From the NCBI GenBank assembly GCA_012523975.1, contig JAAYSF010000065.1, forward strand, positions 62,001-126,000: a stretch of 64,000 nt of DNA, in the 5' to 3' direction. The notes below the pieces were generated by a model. It was not told the DNA's origin. It did not search any database and saw only the letters and a program-made list of their open reading frames with translations. Below are positions 27,753-35,612 of the stretch, in pieces. Each line of letters begins with the position of its first letter. Position 1 is the stretch's first letter. Source of the DNA: Veillonellaceae bacterium (lineage in GTDB: Bacteria > Bacillota > Negativicutes > JAAYSF01). Both the position numbers and the translations under genes were made by a program.

Positions 27753-28310
27753 ATGAAAATTGGGATAGTAAGCGATACACATGGCTGTACAGCTACTTGG
27801 CAAAAAATCTACAATAAATTTTTAATTGATACTGACTTAATAATCCACGCAGGCGATGTGCTGTATCACGGCCCGCGAAACAATATACCAGCTGAATACA
27901 ACCCCAAACTGTTAGCTGAACTTATTAACAGCTGCCCAACTCCCATTGTTATAGCCCGCGGAAATTGTGATGCCGAAGTCGACAGTATGGTGCTTGATTT
28001 GCCAATTCAAGCACCATATGCTTACGTTCAGCTTGAAAAGCTACGGATAATTGTTACTCATGGCCATAACTTAACAAGCGAATTTAAAAAAATACTTGCT
28101 GCTAAATATAAGGCTGATTTATTTATTACTGGTCATACTCATATTGCAGAACTTGAGAAGCAGGGTGATGTGATATTTGTTAACCCGGGATCACCGTCAA
28201 TGTCGAAACGACAAGATGAGCGTAATACCCTAGCATTGCTGTTCGACAATAAAGTATCAATATACGATGCTGACACAGAAGAAGAAATTATAACGGTTAA
28301 TCTTAAGTAA
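27753..28310 (+). CDS. YfcE/MJ0936-type metallophosphodiesterase
   Basis: 185 residues of the calcineurin-like fold. Metal ligands appear in order: VSDTHG, HAGDV, ARGNCD, THGH and GHTH. Family members hydrolyse phosphodiesters such as bis-pNPP; the natural substrate is unknown. ATG 27753 follows GAGGTGAG, 36 bases after ribH. Confidence 0.94.
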   Translation: MKIGIVSDTHGCTATWQKIYNKFLIDTDLIIHAGDVLYHGPRNNIPAEYNPKLLAELINSCPTPIVIARGNCDAEVDSMVLDLPIQAPYAYVQLEKLRIIVTHGHNLTSEFKKILAAKYKADLFITGHTHIAELEKQGDVIFVNPGSPSMSKRQDERNTLALLFDNKVSIYDADTEEEIITVNLK

Positions 28311-28339
28311 TAAATACAGTATATTTAGGAGTGTGTACC

Positions 28340-29212
28340 ATGTCAGATAATTTGATCCGTGCTACAGTACCAGGGGTGAGAGTTTTTGCAGCCGTCACAA
28401 CTGAGTTGGTGGAGGACGCTAGACAGCGGCATGATTGCTATCCGGTTGCAAGTGCCGCACTGGGCAGAACTATGACGGCTGCATTACTATTAGCTGCCAA
28501 TCTTAAATCTGATGAAAGTTTGACCATCCGTTTTTCTGGCGACGGACCACTTGGAGAAATCATCGCTGATGCACATTCAACTGGAATTGTTCGCGGTTAT
28601 GTTAGGAACCCGCATGTTGAATTGCCACTTCGCGGTAATAAGCTTGATGTAGGCAAGGCTGTAGGGCAGCAGGGGCATATTTATGTTACAAGGTTTACAG
28701 GCTTAAAACAGCCTTTTACAGGAAGTGCACCTTTAGTCAGCGGAGAGATTGCTGAAGATATAACAAACTATTTAATGGTCTCTGAGCAAACGCCATCAAG
28801 TGTAGGTCTCGGCGTCCTAGTCAACCCTGATTTAACTGTACAGGCCGCAGGAGGATTTTTAATTCAGGCTCTTCCAAACTGTGATGATGATGTACTCGAT
28901 AAGATTGAACACAACCTTGCAACGTTACCGCCTGTATCACAGCTGATTAGTGACGGCAAGGACGCAGCCGGCATCATTGAAATGATTTTTAACGGACTTC
29001 CCATATCGTTCTACGATGCTATGCCGCTGAAATTCAGCTGTCCTTGCTCAGTTGAAAGGGTTAGCAATATGCTAATAAGCCTTGGCGCAAGTGAGTTAAA
29101 TGAGATGATTGAAGAAGGTAAAGCCGAAGTTTGCTGCCACTTTTGTGCAGAAAAGTATCAGTTTTCAAGAAAAGAACTGCAAGCACTTCTGCATACAATA
29201 AATCGAAACTAA
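28340..29212 (+). CDS. hslO: Hsp33 redox-regulated chaperone
   Basis: 290 residues. The zinc/redox centre is at the C-terminus: CPC (in FSCPCSVERV) and CHFC. Oxidation releases zinc and activates holdase function against oxidative unfolding. ATG 28340 is preferred over GTG 28331 because AGGAGTG lies correctly upstream of it. Ends at a long palindromic terminator shared with rpmB. Confidence 0.97.
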   Translation: MSDNLIRATVPGVRVFAAVTTELVEDARQRHDCYPVASAALGRTMTAALLLAANLKSDESLTIRFSGDGPLGEIIADAHSTGIVRGYVRNPHVELPLRGNKLDVGKAVGQQGHIYVTRFTGLKQPFTGSAPLVSGEIAEDITNYLMVSEQTPSSVGLGVLVNPDLTVQAAGGFLIQALPNCDDDVLDKIEHNLATLPPVSQLISDGKDAAGIIEMIFNGLPISFYDAMPLKFSCPCSVERVSNMLISLGASELNEMIEEGKAEVCCHFCAEKYQFSRKELQALLHTINRN

Positions 29213-29218
29213 AAAAAA

Positions 29219-29250
29219 TAAAAAGGACTTGATATCAAGTCCTTTTTATT
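29219..29250. terminator. Bidirectional terminator between hslO and rpmB
   Basis: AAAAAGGACTTGA and TCAAGTCCTTTTT form a palindrome with A-run and T-run on opposite sides, so it works for both convergent genes. Confidence 0.9.
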
Positions 29251-29265
29251 ACGATAACAAACTAA

Positions 29266-29457
29266 TTAAATTGCGCGCTGAATTTTACCAGAACGCAGGC
29301 AACGGGTGCAAACATTGATTCTCTTAACTTCGCCGTTTACTAATGCCCTTACACGTTGGATGTTTGGTTTCCAAGTGCGCTTTGTTTTTAAGTGGGAGTG
29401 GCTGACATTAAAGCCGCTAGTTTCACCTTTAGCACAAATATCACATACATTTGCCAT
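29266..29457 (-). CDS. rpmB: Ribosomal protein bL28
   Basis: 63 residues: MANVCDICAKGETSG, then HSHLKTKRTWKPN and KRINVCTRCLRSGKIQ. The CxxC...CxxC pairs mark the zinc-binding form of L28. AAAGGAGG precedes the ATG. It is convergent with hslO. Confidence 0.98.
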   Translation of the reverse strand: MANVCDICAKGETSGFNVSHSHLKTKRTWKPNIQRVRALVNGEVKRINVCTRCLRSGKIQRAI

Positions 29458-29509
29458 CTATTCCACCTCCTTTGATGAAGGACAAAATCCTAAGTACAAT
29501 AACATTACT

Positions 29510-29539
29510 ATTTTAACACAAATAGCTAATAATGTGCAA
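29510..29539 (-). promoter_or_regulatory. Probable rpmB promoter
   Basis: On the minus strand TTGCAC (29539-29534) and TAAAAT (29515-29510) are separated by 18 bases, about 50 bases before the start codon. Confidence 0.6.
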
Positions 29540-29632
29540 GAGAAACGCATAAACATTATATCGAATCCATATGAAGGGATTTTCTTTTCCAATATTGAAT
29601 ATTCAATTACAACCATTTGGGGAGGGGACAAC

Positions 29633-29830
29633 ATGATTAACAAGAACACCCCAATAATTGTAGCGCTTAGGTCTCATCCAGACGCCCGCGAAATTTTTAT
29701 GAAGCATGGCATGGGCTGCATCGGCTGCATGGGCTCCACTAGCGAAACCATAGAAAATGGCGCTAAAATGCATGGCATTGACGTTGAATCGTTAGTAAAG
29801 GAATTAAACTCTTTAAGGTTTAAAGAATAG
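29633..29830 (+). CDS. DUF1858 domain protein with CxxC
   Basis: 65 residues. The pattern HPDAREIFMKHGMGCIGCMGS followed by a short helix is typical of DUF1858, also found fused to hybrid-cluster and redox proteins. Its CIGC motif suggests redox or metal binding (inference). ATG 29633 has a strong GGGGAGGGGA site; the longer upstream frame is antisense to rpmB. A 12-bp hairpin separates it from recG. Confidence 0.88.
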   Translation: MINKNTPIIVALRSHPDAREIFMKHGMGCIGCMGSTSETIENGAKMHGIDVESLVKELNSLRFKE

Positions 29831-29855
29831 GCAAAGATTTTCTTTGCCTATTTCT
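29826..29855 (+). terminator. Terminator after DUF1858 gene
   Basis: AATAGGCAAAGA and TCTTTGCCTATT are perfectly complementary around TTT, with a T-rich 3' side. recG begins 17 bases after the 3' arm, so read-through is possible. Confidence 0.65.
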
Positions 29856-29868
29856 ATGAGGTGATCTT

Positions 29869-31926
29869 TTGCACGAGTTTTGGTCTAAAAACATCCAATT
29901 TATAAAGGGAGTAGGCCCAACTAAAGCTGCATTATTAAACAAGTTAGGTATATTTACCATATCTGATTTGATTGAGCATTATCCACGACGCTACGAAGAT
30001 CGCAGCCAATTGAAACTAATAAGTCTACTTAACGACGGCTTAGTTGAAACATTTCAAGCCAAAGTAGTCAGCTTCGCCGATTCAAAGCCACGGCCAAATC
30101 TTATTATTACAAAGGCTGTAGTCCAAGATACCTCTGGTATTGCAAATTTAGTTTGGTTTAATCAACCCTACAAGAAAAAAGCTTTACGAATCGGCATGAA
30201 TTTATTTGTTTCCGGAAAAATTCAGCGAAAGTTTTATCAATGTGAAGTATTAAATCCTGATATTGAAACAGTCGATGCCGATGATCATATAAATACCGGC
30301 CGCATTGTTCCTATATATCCCGCTAATGAAAGTATAAGCCAAAAGTGGCTCCGTTTACTGCTTTGGCAAGTTCTTACCGGCGATCATTATAACAGACCTA
30401 TTGAAACACTTCCACAAGCAATTATTGAACAGTATAATTTAATGGATCGTTACGATTCTATTTTGAATATACATTTTCCAAAGGATCAAATTTCCTTGGC
30501 AAAGGCCAGACATCGTTTAGCCTTTGAAGAGCTTTACCTGCTGCAATGCGGCTTGTCTTATCTAAAACAGAAAAATAAGCAGAAGTGCCTTGGTATAAAG
30601 CATGCTGCAGACGGCGAGCTTGTAAAAAAGATATTGCATTCTCTCCCTTTTGACCTTACCAATGACCAAAGACGAGTACTAGCAGAAATCACAGCTGACA
30701 TGGAAGATACCCTTTCTATGCAAAGGCTAGTTCAAGGTGATGTTGGTTCAGGAAAAACAATAATTGCGGCCTTAGCATTAGCAAAAACTGTCGAGAATGG
30801 GTTTCAAGGAGCTATGATGGCTCCGACCGAAATTCTTGCTGAACAACATTATCAAACTCTTAATAGTATTTTTATACCTTGCGGAGTAAAAACTGCACTA
30901 CTGACCGGCAAACTTTCCCGACGCAAACGTCAAGATATTTTGCTGCAAATTAAAACAGGACAAGTTGATATTATCATCGGCACACATGCTCTAATTCAAG
31001 ATGATGTAGAGTTTAATAGACTAGGCCTAGTTGTGACTGATGAACAGCATCGTTTTGGAGTATTACAGAGAGCTCGGCTTCAACTAAAAGGCACTATGCC
31101 GGACGTCTTGGTTATGACAGCTACGCCAATACCTCGAACTTTAGCACTAACGGTATATGGGGATTTGGATGTATCTAGTATAAGACAGTTACCTCCAGGT
31201 CGAAAACCGATTAGAACCTTTATCCGCGGAAGTGCAGGAAGAAAACGCGTTTATGATTTTGTGGCAGCTGAAACTGCAAAAGGCCGTCAAGCTTATGTAG
31301 TTTGTCCACTTGTTGAAGAGTCTGAAAAAATCCAAGCACAGGCTGCAACTACACTATACGAAGAACTTACGCAGGGTTACTTGAGAAATATTCCTTGTGG
31401 ATTACTGCATGGTAAGCTGGCCAATAAAGATAAAGAGGCTATAATGGCTGAATTTTATAGCGGACGCATCAAAGTTTTGATTGCTACAACAGTCATCGAA
31501 GTCGGGGTCAATGTCCCGAATGCCACTATAATGGTAATCGAAGGCGCTGAAAGATTTGGTCTTGCCCAGCTTCATCAGCTGCGTGGGCGTATAGGCCGAG
31601 GCACAAAGCTTTCATATTGTATTTTGCTCTCTGATACTAAAAATGATGATACAAGAGAACGTTTAACTATACTTACCGAAACAAATGATGGTTTTGCCAT
31701 ATCCGAAGAGGATCTCAAGTTGAGAGGCCCAGGACAATTTTGGGGAACTAGACAGCATGGAATGCCTGACTTAAAAATTGCTAGTATTTTAAGGGATACC
31801 CCAATTTTACTTGAAGCTAGAAAGGCTGCGGAGTGGACATTTGCATCACCAGAACGCCTTGAACTGATCCGGCCAGCGGTGTCGAAATGGTTTGGAGAAT
31901 CCTATTTGATGGCCTTCCAAGGTTAA
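29869..31926 (+). CDS. recG: ATP-dependent DNA helicase RecG
   Basis: 685 residues; reverses stalled forks and processes Holliday-type junctions. An N-terminal wedge OB domain (GVGPTKAALLNKLGI, HYPRRYED) is followed by helicase motifs GDVGSGKT, TDEQHRFG, MTATPIPRTLA, ATTVIEVGVNVPNA and QLRGRIGRG. TTG 29869 follows GAGGTGAT. Confidence 0.97.
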   Translation: MHEFWSKNIQFIKGVGPTKAALLNKLGIFTISDLIEHYPRRYEDRSQLKLISLLNDGLVETFQAKVVSFADSKPRPNLIITKAVVQDTSGIANLVWFNQPYKKKALRIGMNLFVSGKIQRKFYQCEVLNPDIETVDADDHINTGRIVPIYPANESISQKWLRLLLWQVLTGDHYNRPIETLPQAIIEQYNLMDRYDSILNIHFPKDQISLAKARHRLAFEELYLLQCGLSYLKQKNKQKCLGIKHAADGELVKKILHSLPFDLTNDQRRVLAEITADMEDTLSMQRLVQGDVGSGKTIIAALALAKTVENGFQGAMMAPTEILAEQHYQTLNSIFIPCGVKTALLTGKLSRRKRQDILLQIKTGQVDIIIGTHALIQDDVEFNRLGLVVTDEQHRFGVLQRARLQLKGTMPDVLVMTATPIPRTLALTVYGDLDVSSIRQLPPGRKPIRTFIRGSAGRKRVYDFVAAETAKGRQAYVVCPLVEESEKIQAQAATTLYEELTQGYLRNIPCGLLHGKLANKDKEAIMAEFYSGRIKVLIATTVIEVGVNVPNATIMVIEGAERFGLAQLHQLRGRIGRGTKLSYCILLSDTKNDDTRERLTILTETNDGFAISEEDLKLRGPGQFWGTRQHGMPDLKIASILRDTPILLEARKAAEWTFASPERLELIRPAVSKWFGESYLMAFQG

Positions 31927-31928
31927 AA

Positions 31929-31952
31929 AAAAAGAGGCGGTTTTTAAACCGC
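31929..31952 (-). terminator. Hairpin with U-tract on the minus strand, after recG
   Basis: GGCGGTTT and AAACCGCC pair around TT. The A-run lies before the stem, so only minus-strand RNA would carry the U-tract. On the plus strand no T-run follows. No minus-strand gene ends here. Confidence 0.5.
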
Positions 31953-32092
31953 CAATTATGGGAGAGGAGAAAATTTACACTACTAATTTGCTCAATATGC
32001 ACGTAGTTTATACACTCTTTAAATAAATTTTTTTCAATTATTTTAGAATTATAAGCGCACACTACAATAAAAGAGTAGTGGAGGTGCTTTGA

Positions 32093-32293
32093 ATGAAAAA
32101 TAATTATACTGATGAAATGCTAAGTAGTATAGCTGAGGAATGCCGTGAATTTGAACATATCATCAACGCAATGGGATATGGCTATTCACTCCTTAACGTA
32201 TCTCCAGATAAGTTCACGAGAAACTGTTCTGATTGTGTTAACTGGCTAGGTGGTTCATGTGACATCTTCCACAATGAGCTCGACGAGCGATAG
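32093..32293 (+). CDS. Small hypothetical protein with C-terminal cysteine motif
   Basis: 66 residues, acidic. A helical N-terminal half is followed by NCSDCVNWLGGSCDIF, a CxxC-x7-C arrangement that could bind metal or form a disulfide. GGAGGTG precedes ATG 32093 and a terminator follows directly, so it is a monocistronic gene. I recognise no family. Confidence 0.78.
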   Translation: MKNNYTDEMLSSIAEECREFEHIINAMGYGYSLLNVSPDKFTRNCSDCVNWLGGSCDIFHNELDER

Positions 32294-32318
32294 CACTGCA
32301 CCGCAGTGCCTTTTCTTT
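32293..32318 (+). terminator. Terminator after small cysteine protein
   Basis: GCACTGC and GCAGTGC pair around ACC, then CTTTTCTTT. Confidence 0.8.
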
Positions 32319-32368
32319 GTAGAAAAAACCCTTTAACCAGTGTTAATTATTTCAATCATAAATTTTGA

Positions 32369-32397
32369 TTGATATTTCCATTATTGTTTAATATACT
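32369..32397 (+). promoter_or_regulatory. Probable promoter of the TVP38-family gene
   Basis: TTGATA at 32369 and TATACT at 32392 are separated by 17 bases, 37 bases before the ATG. Confidence 0.65.
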
Positions 32398-32434
32398 CTA
32401 ATAGTATAAATTCTAAGAAGAATTTGGGGTTTGT

Positions 32435-33112
32435 ATGAATAAGTTATTTAGTTGGCTTTTTATACTTATTTTTATTTCATTGCTTTATTTTTGGCAGCCA
32501 GAGTTTTTTTATCAAATTTATGCCATAATTAAGAATGGCGATATTGCTGCTCTTGCAGGCTATTTACGTTCATTTGGTCATTGGACAATTGTAGCAATTA
32601 TTGTTTTGTTCGTAATAATGACCTTTACCATTGTTTTCCCTTTTATGATTTTATCAGGTGCAACCGGAATTATTTATGGGTTATTTTGGGGCACAATTAT
32701 TTCATGGTTGGGCGAAGTAACTGGCGCATTAGTAATGTATGTTTTTGTCCGATATTTTTTCCGTAGTGCTACTGAAAAATGGATTATAAAAAGTCCTTAC
32801 CTAAAGAAAGTTGATGATTATAGTGCAGATAACGGCTTCAAAGTTCTATTGATAGCAAGATTATTGCCACTCGCTCCCTCAGGTATAATAACTGCAGTTG
32901 CCGCTATTAGCAGAATGTCATTTAAAGATTTCTTTACGGCGACCTTTCTTGGTAAACTTCCACCAGTGGTAATCAAAGTTATTCTTGGTCATGATATCGT
33001 CTTTGCTAGTGAGAACATGACCCGCCTGATTATTATTGTCGCTCTCGTTATTTTAATATACGCAGCCTTGTGGTGGCATAAACGAAAAAAAGTAAGAAAC
33101 GAAATAGACTAA
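32435..33112 (+). CDS. TVP38/TMEM64 (VTT/DedA-like) membrane protein
   Basis: 225 residues with about five to six membrane segments. It has the VTT-domain features FPFMILSGATGIIYGLFWG and RLLPLAPSGIITAVAAISRM. Related proteins act in lipid flipping or membrane homeostasis; the substrate here is unknown. Isolated gene with its own promoter, ending in a 15-bp inverted repeat that includes the stop codon. Confidence 0.9.
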   Translation: MNKLFSWLFILIFISLLYFWQPEFFYQIYAIIKNGDIAALAGYLRSFGHWTIVAIIVLFVIMTFTIVFPFMILSGATGIIYGLFWGTIISWLGEVTGALVMYVFVRYFFRSATEKWIIKSPYLKKVDDYSADNGFKVLLIARLLPLAPSGIITAVAAISRMSFKDFFTATFLGKLPPVVIKVILGHDIVFASENMTRLIIIVALVILIYAALWWHKRKKVRNEID

Positions 33113-33142
33113 AATACGAAATTTTACATTTTAGTCTATTTC
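33101..33142. terminator. 15-bp perfect inverted repeat at the end of the TVP38-family gene
   Basis: GAAATAGACTAAAAT (33101-33115) and ATTTTAGTCTATTTC (33128-33142) are exact complements with a 12-base loop. The stop codon is inside the 5' arm. There is no real T-tract beyond TATTTC, so termination is likely but not certain. Confidence 0.55.
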
Positions 33143-33184
33143 GCAAAATTAATCGTTCTTTATTTCTAGATAGAAGGAGCAAAA

Positions 33185-34771
33185 ATGAGAATCAAATTTA
33201 CGCTCAAAACTAAAATTATCTTTCTAGTTTTAAGCGTTGTTGCAATAATATTAATTGTAACTAGCCTTTTAATATCCAGAAGTATTGCCTATGAAGTAAA
33301 GGATAGTATCGGCCGCCAAGCCTTAAGTATAGCCCGAATTATAGCCCACTCCCCGATCGTAATTGAGGGCTTAGCTGGCAAGCGCGATATTCCTGAGATT
33401 CAGCATTATGCAAATGATGCTAAATTGATGGCAAATGTTCAGTTTATTGTCGTTCTTGATATGAACGGTATCCGTCTTTCACATCCGCTGCCTAGCCTGA
33501 TTGGTCAACATCTGGTAGGTGGCGATGAACTCGAAGCTTTGAAAGGCAATGAGTACTTATCCGAAGCAGTTGGAACCATGGGCTATTCCCTACGAGCCTT
33601 TACACCCGTTTATGGACCAGACGGAAAGCAGATTGGGGTCGTTCTAGTTGGTATTCTTATGAAGTATGTTCATGATGCTGTAACAAAGGCCCAGATGATT
33701 TTATTTTTAACTATGCTAATTGGCATGATTATCGGAATATTAGGCGCACTGTATCTAGCGAGAGATATAAAGGCAACACTCCACGGCTTAGAACCTGAAG
33801 TCATTGCTAAAAAACTAGAAGAGCGTAATGTAATACTTCAATCGGTTCGAGAGGCCATTATTGCAATAGATATTTCTGGTAGAATTACATTAATTAACGA
33901 AGAGGGTAGTAGACTCCTTCGGTTTAGTGGTGTTACAACCGACCCATTGGGACGGCATATAACAGAATTTATACCGAGTACACGCTTAATTGAAGTCGTG
34001 AAAACTGGAAACCTTGAGCTAAATCAAGAAGTGAATTTTTTTGGGTCATCAATACTCGTGAATAACGTTCCACTGGTTGTTGACGGTATTATTGTCGGTG
34101 CCGTTGCTACCTTCCGCGATAAGACAGAAGTCAAGCAATTAGCAGAAGAATTAACCGGTGTTCGCGACTATGTTGACGCGTTGCGTGCACAATCTCATGA
34201 ATTTATGAATCAACTTCATGTCATTTTAGGTTTGGTTCAGCTTGAAAACTATGATTTATTGGCATCATATATTCACCGTATTGCTGGTGAACATCAAGCG
34301 GAAGTAACCTATGTAGGAAGGCGTATTCGTAACCCAGTAATAGCTGGGTTTATCCTCAGCAAGCTGAGTATGGCCCGCGAAAAAAATATAACGATTAAAT
34401 TACACGAAGACAGTTTTTTACCTGAGGTTAATAACGAAGAAATAACACATGAACTTGTTACTATTATTGGAAACTTGGTTGAAAATGCTTTTGATTCCGT
34501 ATTGCAAAATCCTAAAAAGGAAGTGGAACTATTTATTAATTATAATGCAAACCTGATATCTATTGAGGTAAGTGATAGCGGATGTGGTATTAATCCAGAA
34601 TTAGGCGAACATATCTATAATTTTGGTGTTTCAACCAAATCAGCTCAACGTGGTATTGGGTTACATCTAGTTAAGCTTAGTTTAGGCCGCTTAAACGGCA
34701 ATATTGATTATGTTAGAAAAAATGGCCGAACAATTTTTAAAGTTTTGATACCTTATGAAAGTGTGGGGTAA
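33185..34771 (+). CDS. dcuS: DcuS/CitA-type sensor histidine kinase
   Basis: 528 residues: membrane helix 1 (about 11-32), a periplasmic sensor domain, helix 2 (about 176-198), a cytosolic PAS domain, and a SpoOB-type phosphoacceptor with His338 in QSHEFMNQLHVILGL, then an HATPase with NLVENAFDS and GIGLHLVK. The sensor holds Arg97, His100, Arg137 and Phe139 in RLSHP and LRAFTP, matching C4-dicarboxylate-binding R107, H110, R147 and F149 of E. coli DcuS at identical spacing. Its response regulator and a Dcu carrier follow. Confidence 0.93.
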   Translation: MRIKFTLKTKIIFLVLSVVAIILIVTSLLISRSIAYEVKDSIGRQALSIARIIAHSPIVIEGLAGKRDIPEIQHYANDAKLMANVQFIVVLDMNGIRLSHPLPSLIGQHLVGGDELEALKGNEYLSEAVGTMGYSLRAFTPVYGPDGKQIGVVLVGILMKYVHDAVTKAQMILFLTMLIGMIIGILGALYLARDIKATLHGLEPEVIAKKLEERNVILQSVREAIIAIDISGRITLINEEGSRLLRFSGVTTDPLGRHITEFIPSTRLIEVVKTGNLELNQEVNFFGSSILVNNVPLVVDGIIVGAVATFRDKTEVKQLAEELTGVRDYVDALRAQSHEFMNQLHVILGLVQLENYDLLASYIHRIAGEHQAEVTYVGRRIRNPVIAGFILSKLSMAREKNITIKLHEDSFLPEVNNEEITHELVTIIGNLVENAFDSVLQNPKKEVELFINYNANLISIEVSDSGCGINPELGEHIYNFGVSTKSAQRGIGLHLVKLSLGRLNGNIDYVRKNGRTIFKVLIPYESVG

Positions 34772-34776
34772 ATTAC

Positions 34777-35478
34777 ATGATTAAAGTACTTATTGTCGAA
34801 GATGACCCAATGGTTGCAGAATTAAACCGCCGATACCTGGAGAGGTTAAATGGATTTACACTGGCTGCCGTAGCCAGCAGTGGTGACCAAGCATTGTCGT
34901 ATCTTGCTAGTAATGACGTTGATTTGATTTTACTTGATATTTTTATGCCGAATATTAATGGCTTAGATTTCTTGTCATCCCTTCGCGCTCAGCATTACGG
35001 AATTGACGTTATCTTAGTTACAGCAGCAAGGGACAAGCAATCCTTGCAGGAGGCTTTGCGACATGGGGCAGTCGATTATTTAATAAAACCGTTCGAATTT
35101 GAAAGATTTAAATCGGCATTGGTGGCCTTTAAACAAAGGCATGACTTTATCGAACATCAGTCACATATTGATCAAACATTACTTGATAAGCACTTATTTA
35201 ACCAGCATAGCCGGGATAAAAGCAACGAATTCCCCAAAGGACTCGATCAACAAACTATGCAGAAAGTCTGTAAATGCATTTCTGAGTACCACGATGATTT
35301 TACAGCAGAAACAATGGCTGATATAGTTGGCATATCTCAGGTATCAATGCGAAAATATTTAAAATACTTAACATCGGTTGATCTGTTAAGTGTTAATGTA
35401 TATTACGGCTCAGTAGGTCGACCAATATCTAAATATCGCTGCACTAGCAAGAAAATAATGCCTTTTTCTGGTAAGTGA
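34777..35478 (+). CDS. dcuR: DcuR/CitB-type response regulator
   Basis: 233 residues. The receiver domain has the acidic pair in VEDDP and phosphoacceptor Asp54 in LLDIFMP, with a conserved Lys in LIKPFEF. The C-terminal third is an HTH domain of the CitB type (ETMADIVGISQVSMRKYLKYL). It lies five bases after the kinase stop, so the two are co-expressed. The likely target is the transporter gene that follows. Confidence 0.94.
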   Translation: MIKVLIVEDDPMVAELNRRYLERLNGFTLAAVASSGDQALSYLASNDVDLILLDIFMPNINGLDFLSSLRAQHYGIDVILVTAARDKQSLQEALRHGAVDYLIKPFEFERFKSALVAFKQRHDFIEHQSHIDQTLLDKHLFNQHSRDKSNEFPKGLDQQTMQKVCKCISEYHDDFTAETMADIVGISQVSMRKYLKYLTSVDLLSVNVYYGSVGRPISKYRCTSKKIMPFSGK

Positions 35479-35539
35479 CGGTAACTTACTCCCTAATCTC
35501 ATTTATTTTAATTAAAAAATCTTAAATTAATTTAACTAT

Positions 35540-35569
35540 TTGTTCTACCAAATTATCTTTAGATATAAT
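35540..35569 (+). promoter_or_regulatory. Probable promoter of the Dcu carrier gene
   Basis: TTGTTC at 35540 and TATAAT at 35564 are separated by 18 bases. The weak -35 is compatible with activator dependence (inference). Confidence 0.5.
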
Positions 35570-35612
35570 TAGGAGGTAGTATTAATTTTTTTGAGCAGGG
35601 GAGGAAGGTTTT

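Noticed and set aside
29594-29607. ATTGAATATTCAAT palindrome before the DUF1858 gene, considered as an FNR/CRP site
   Set aside because: FNR needs TTGAT-N4-ATCAA; here the half-sites are two bases too close.
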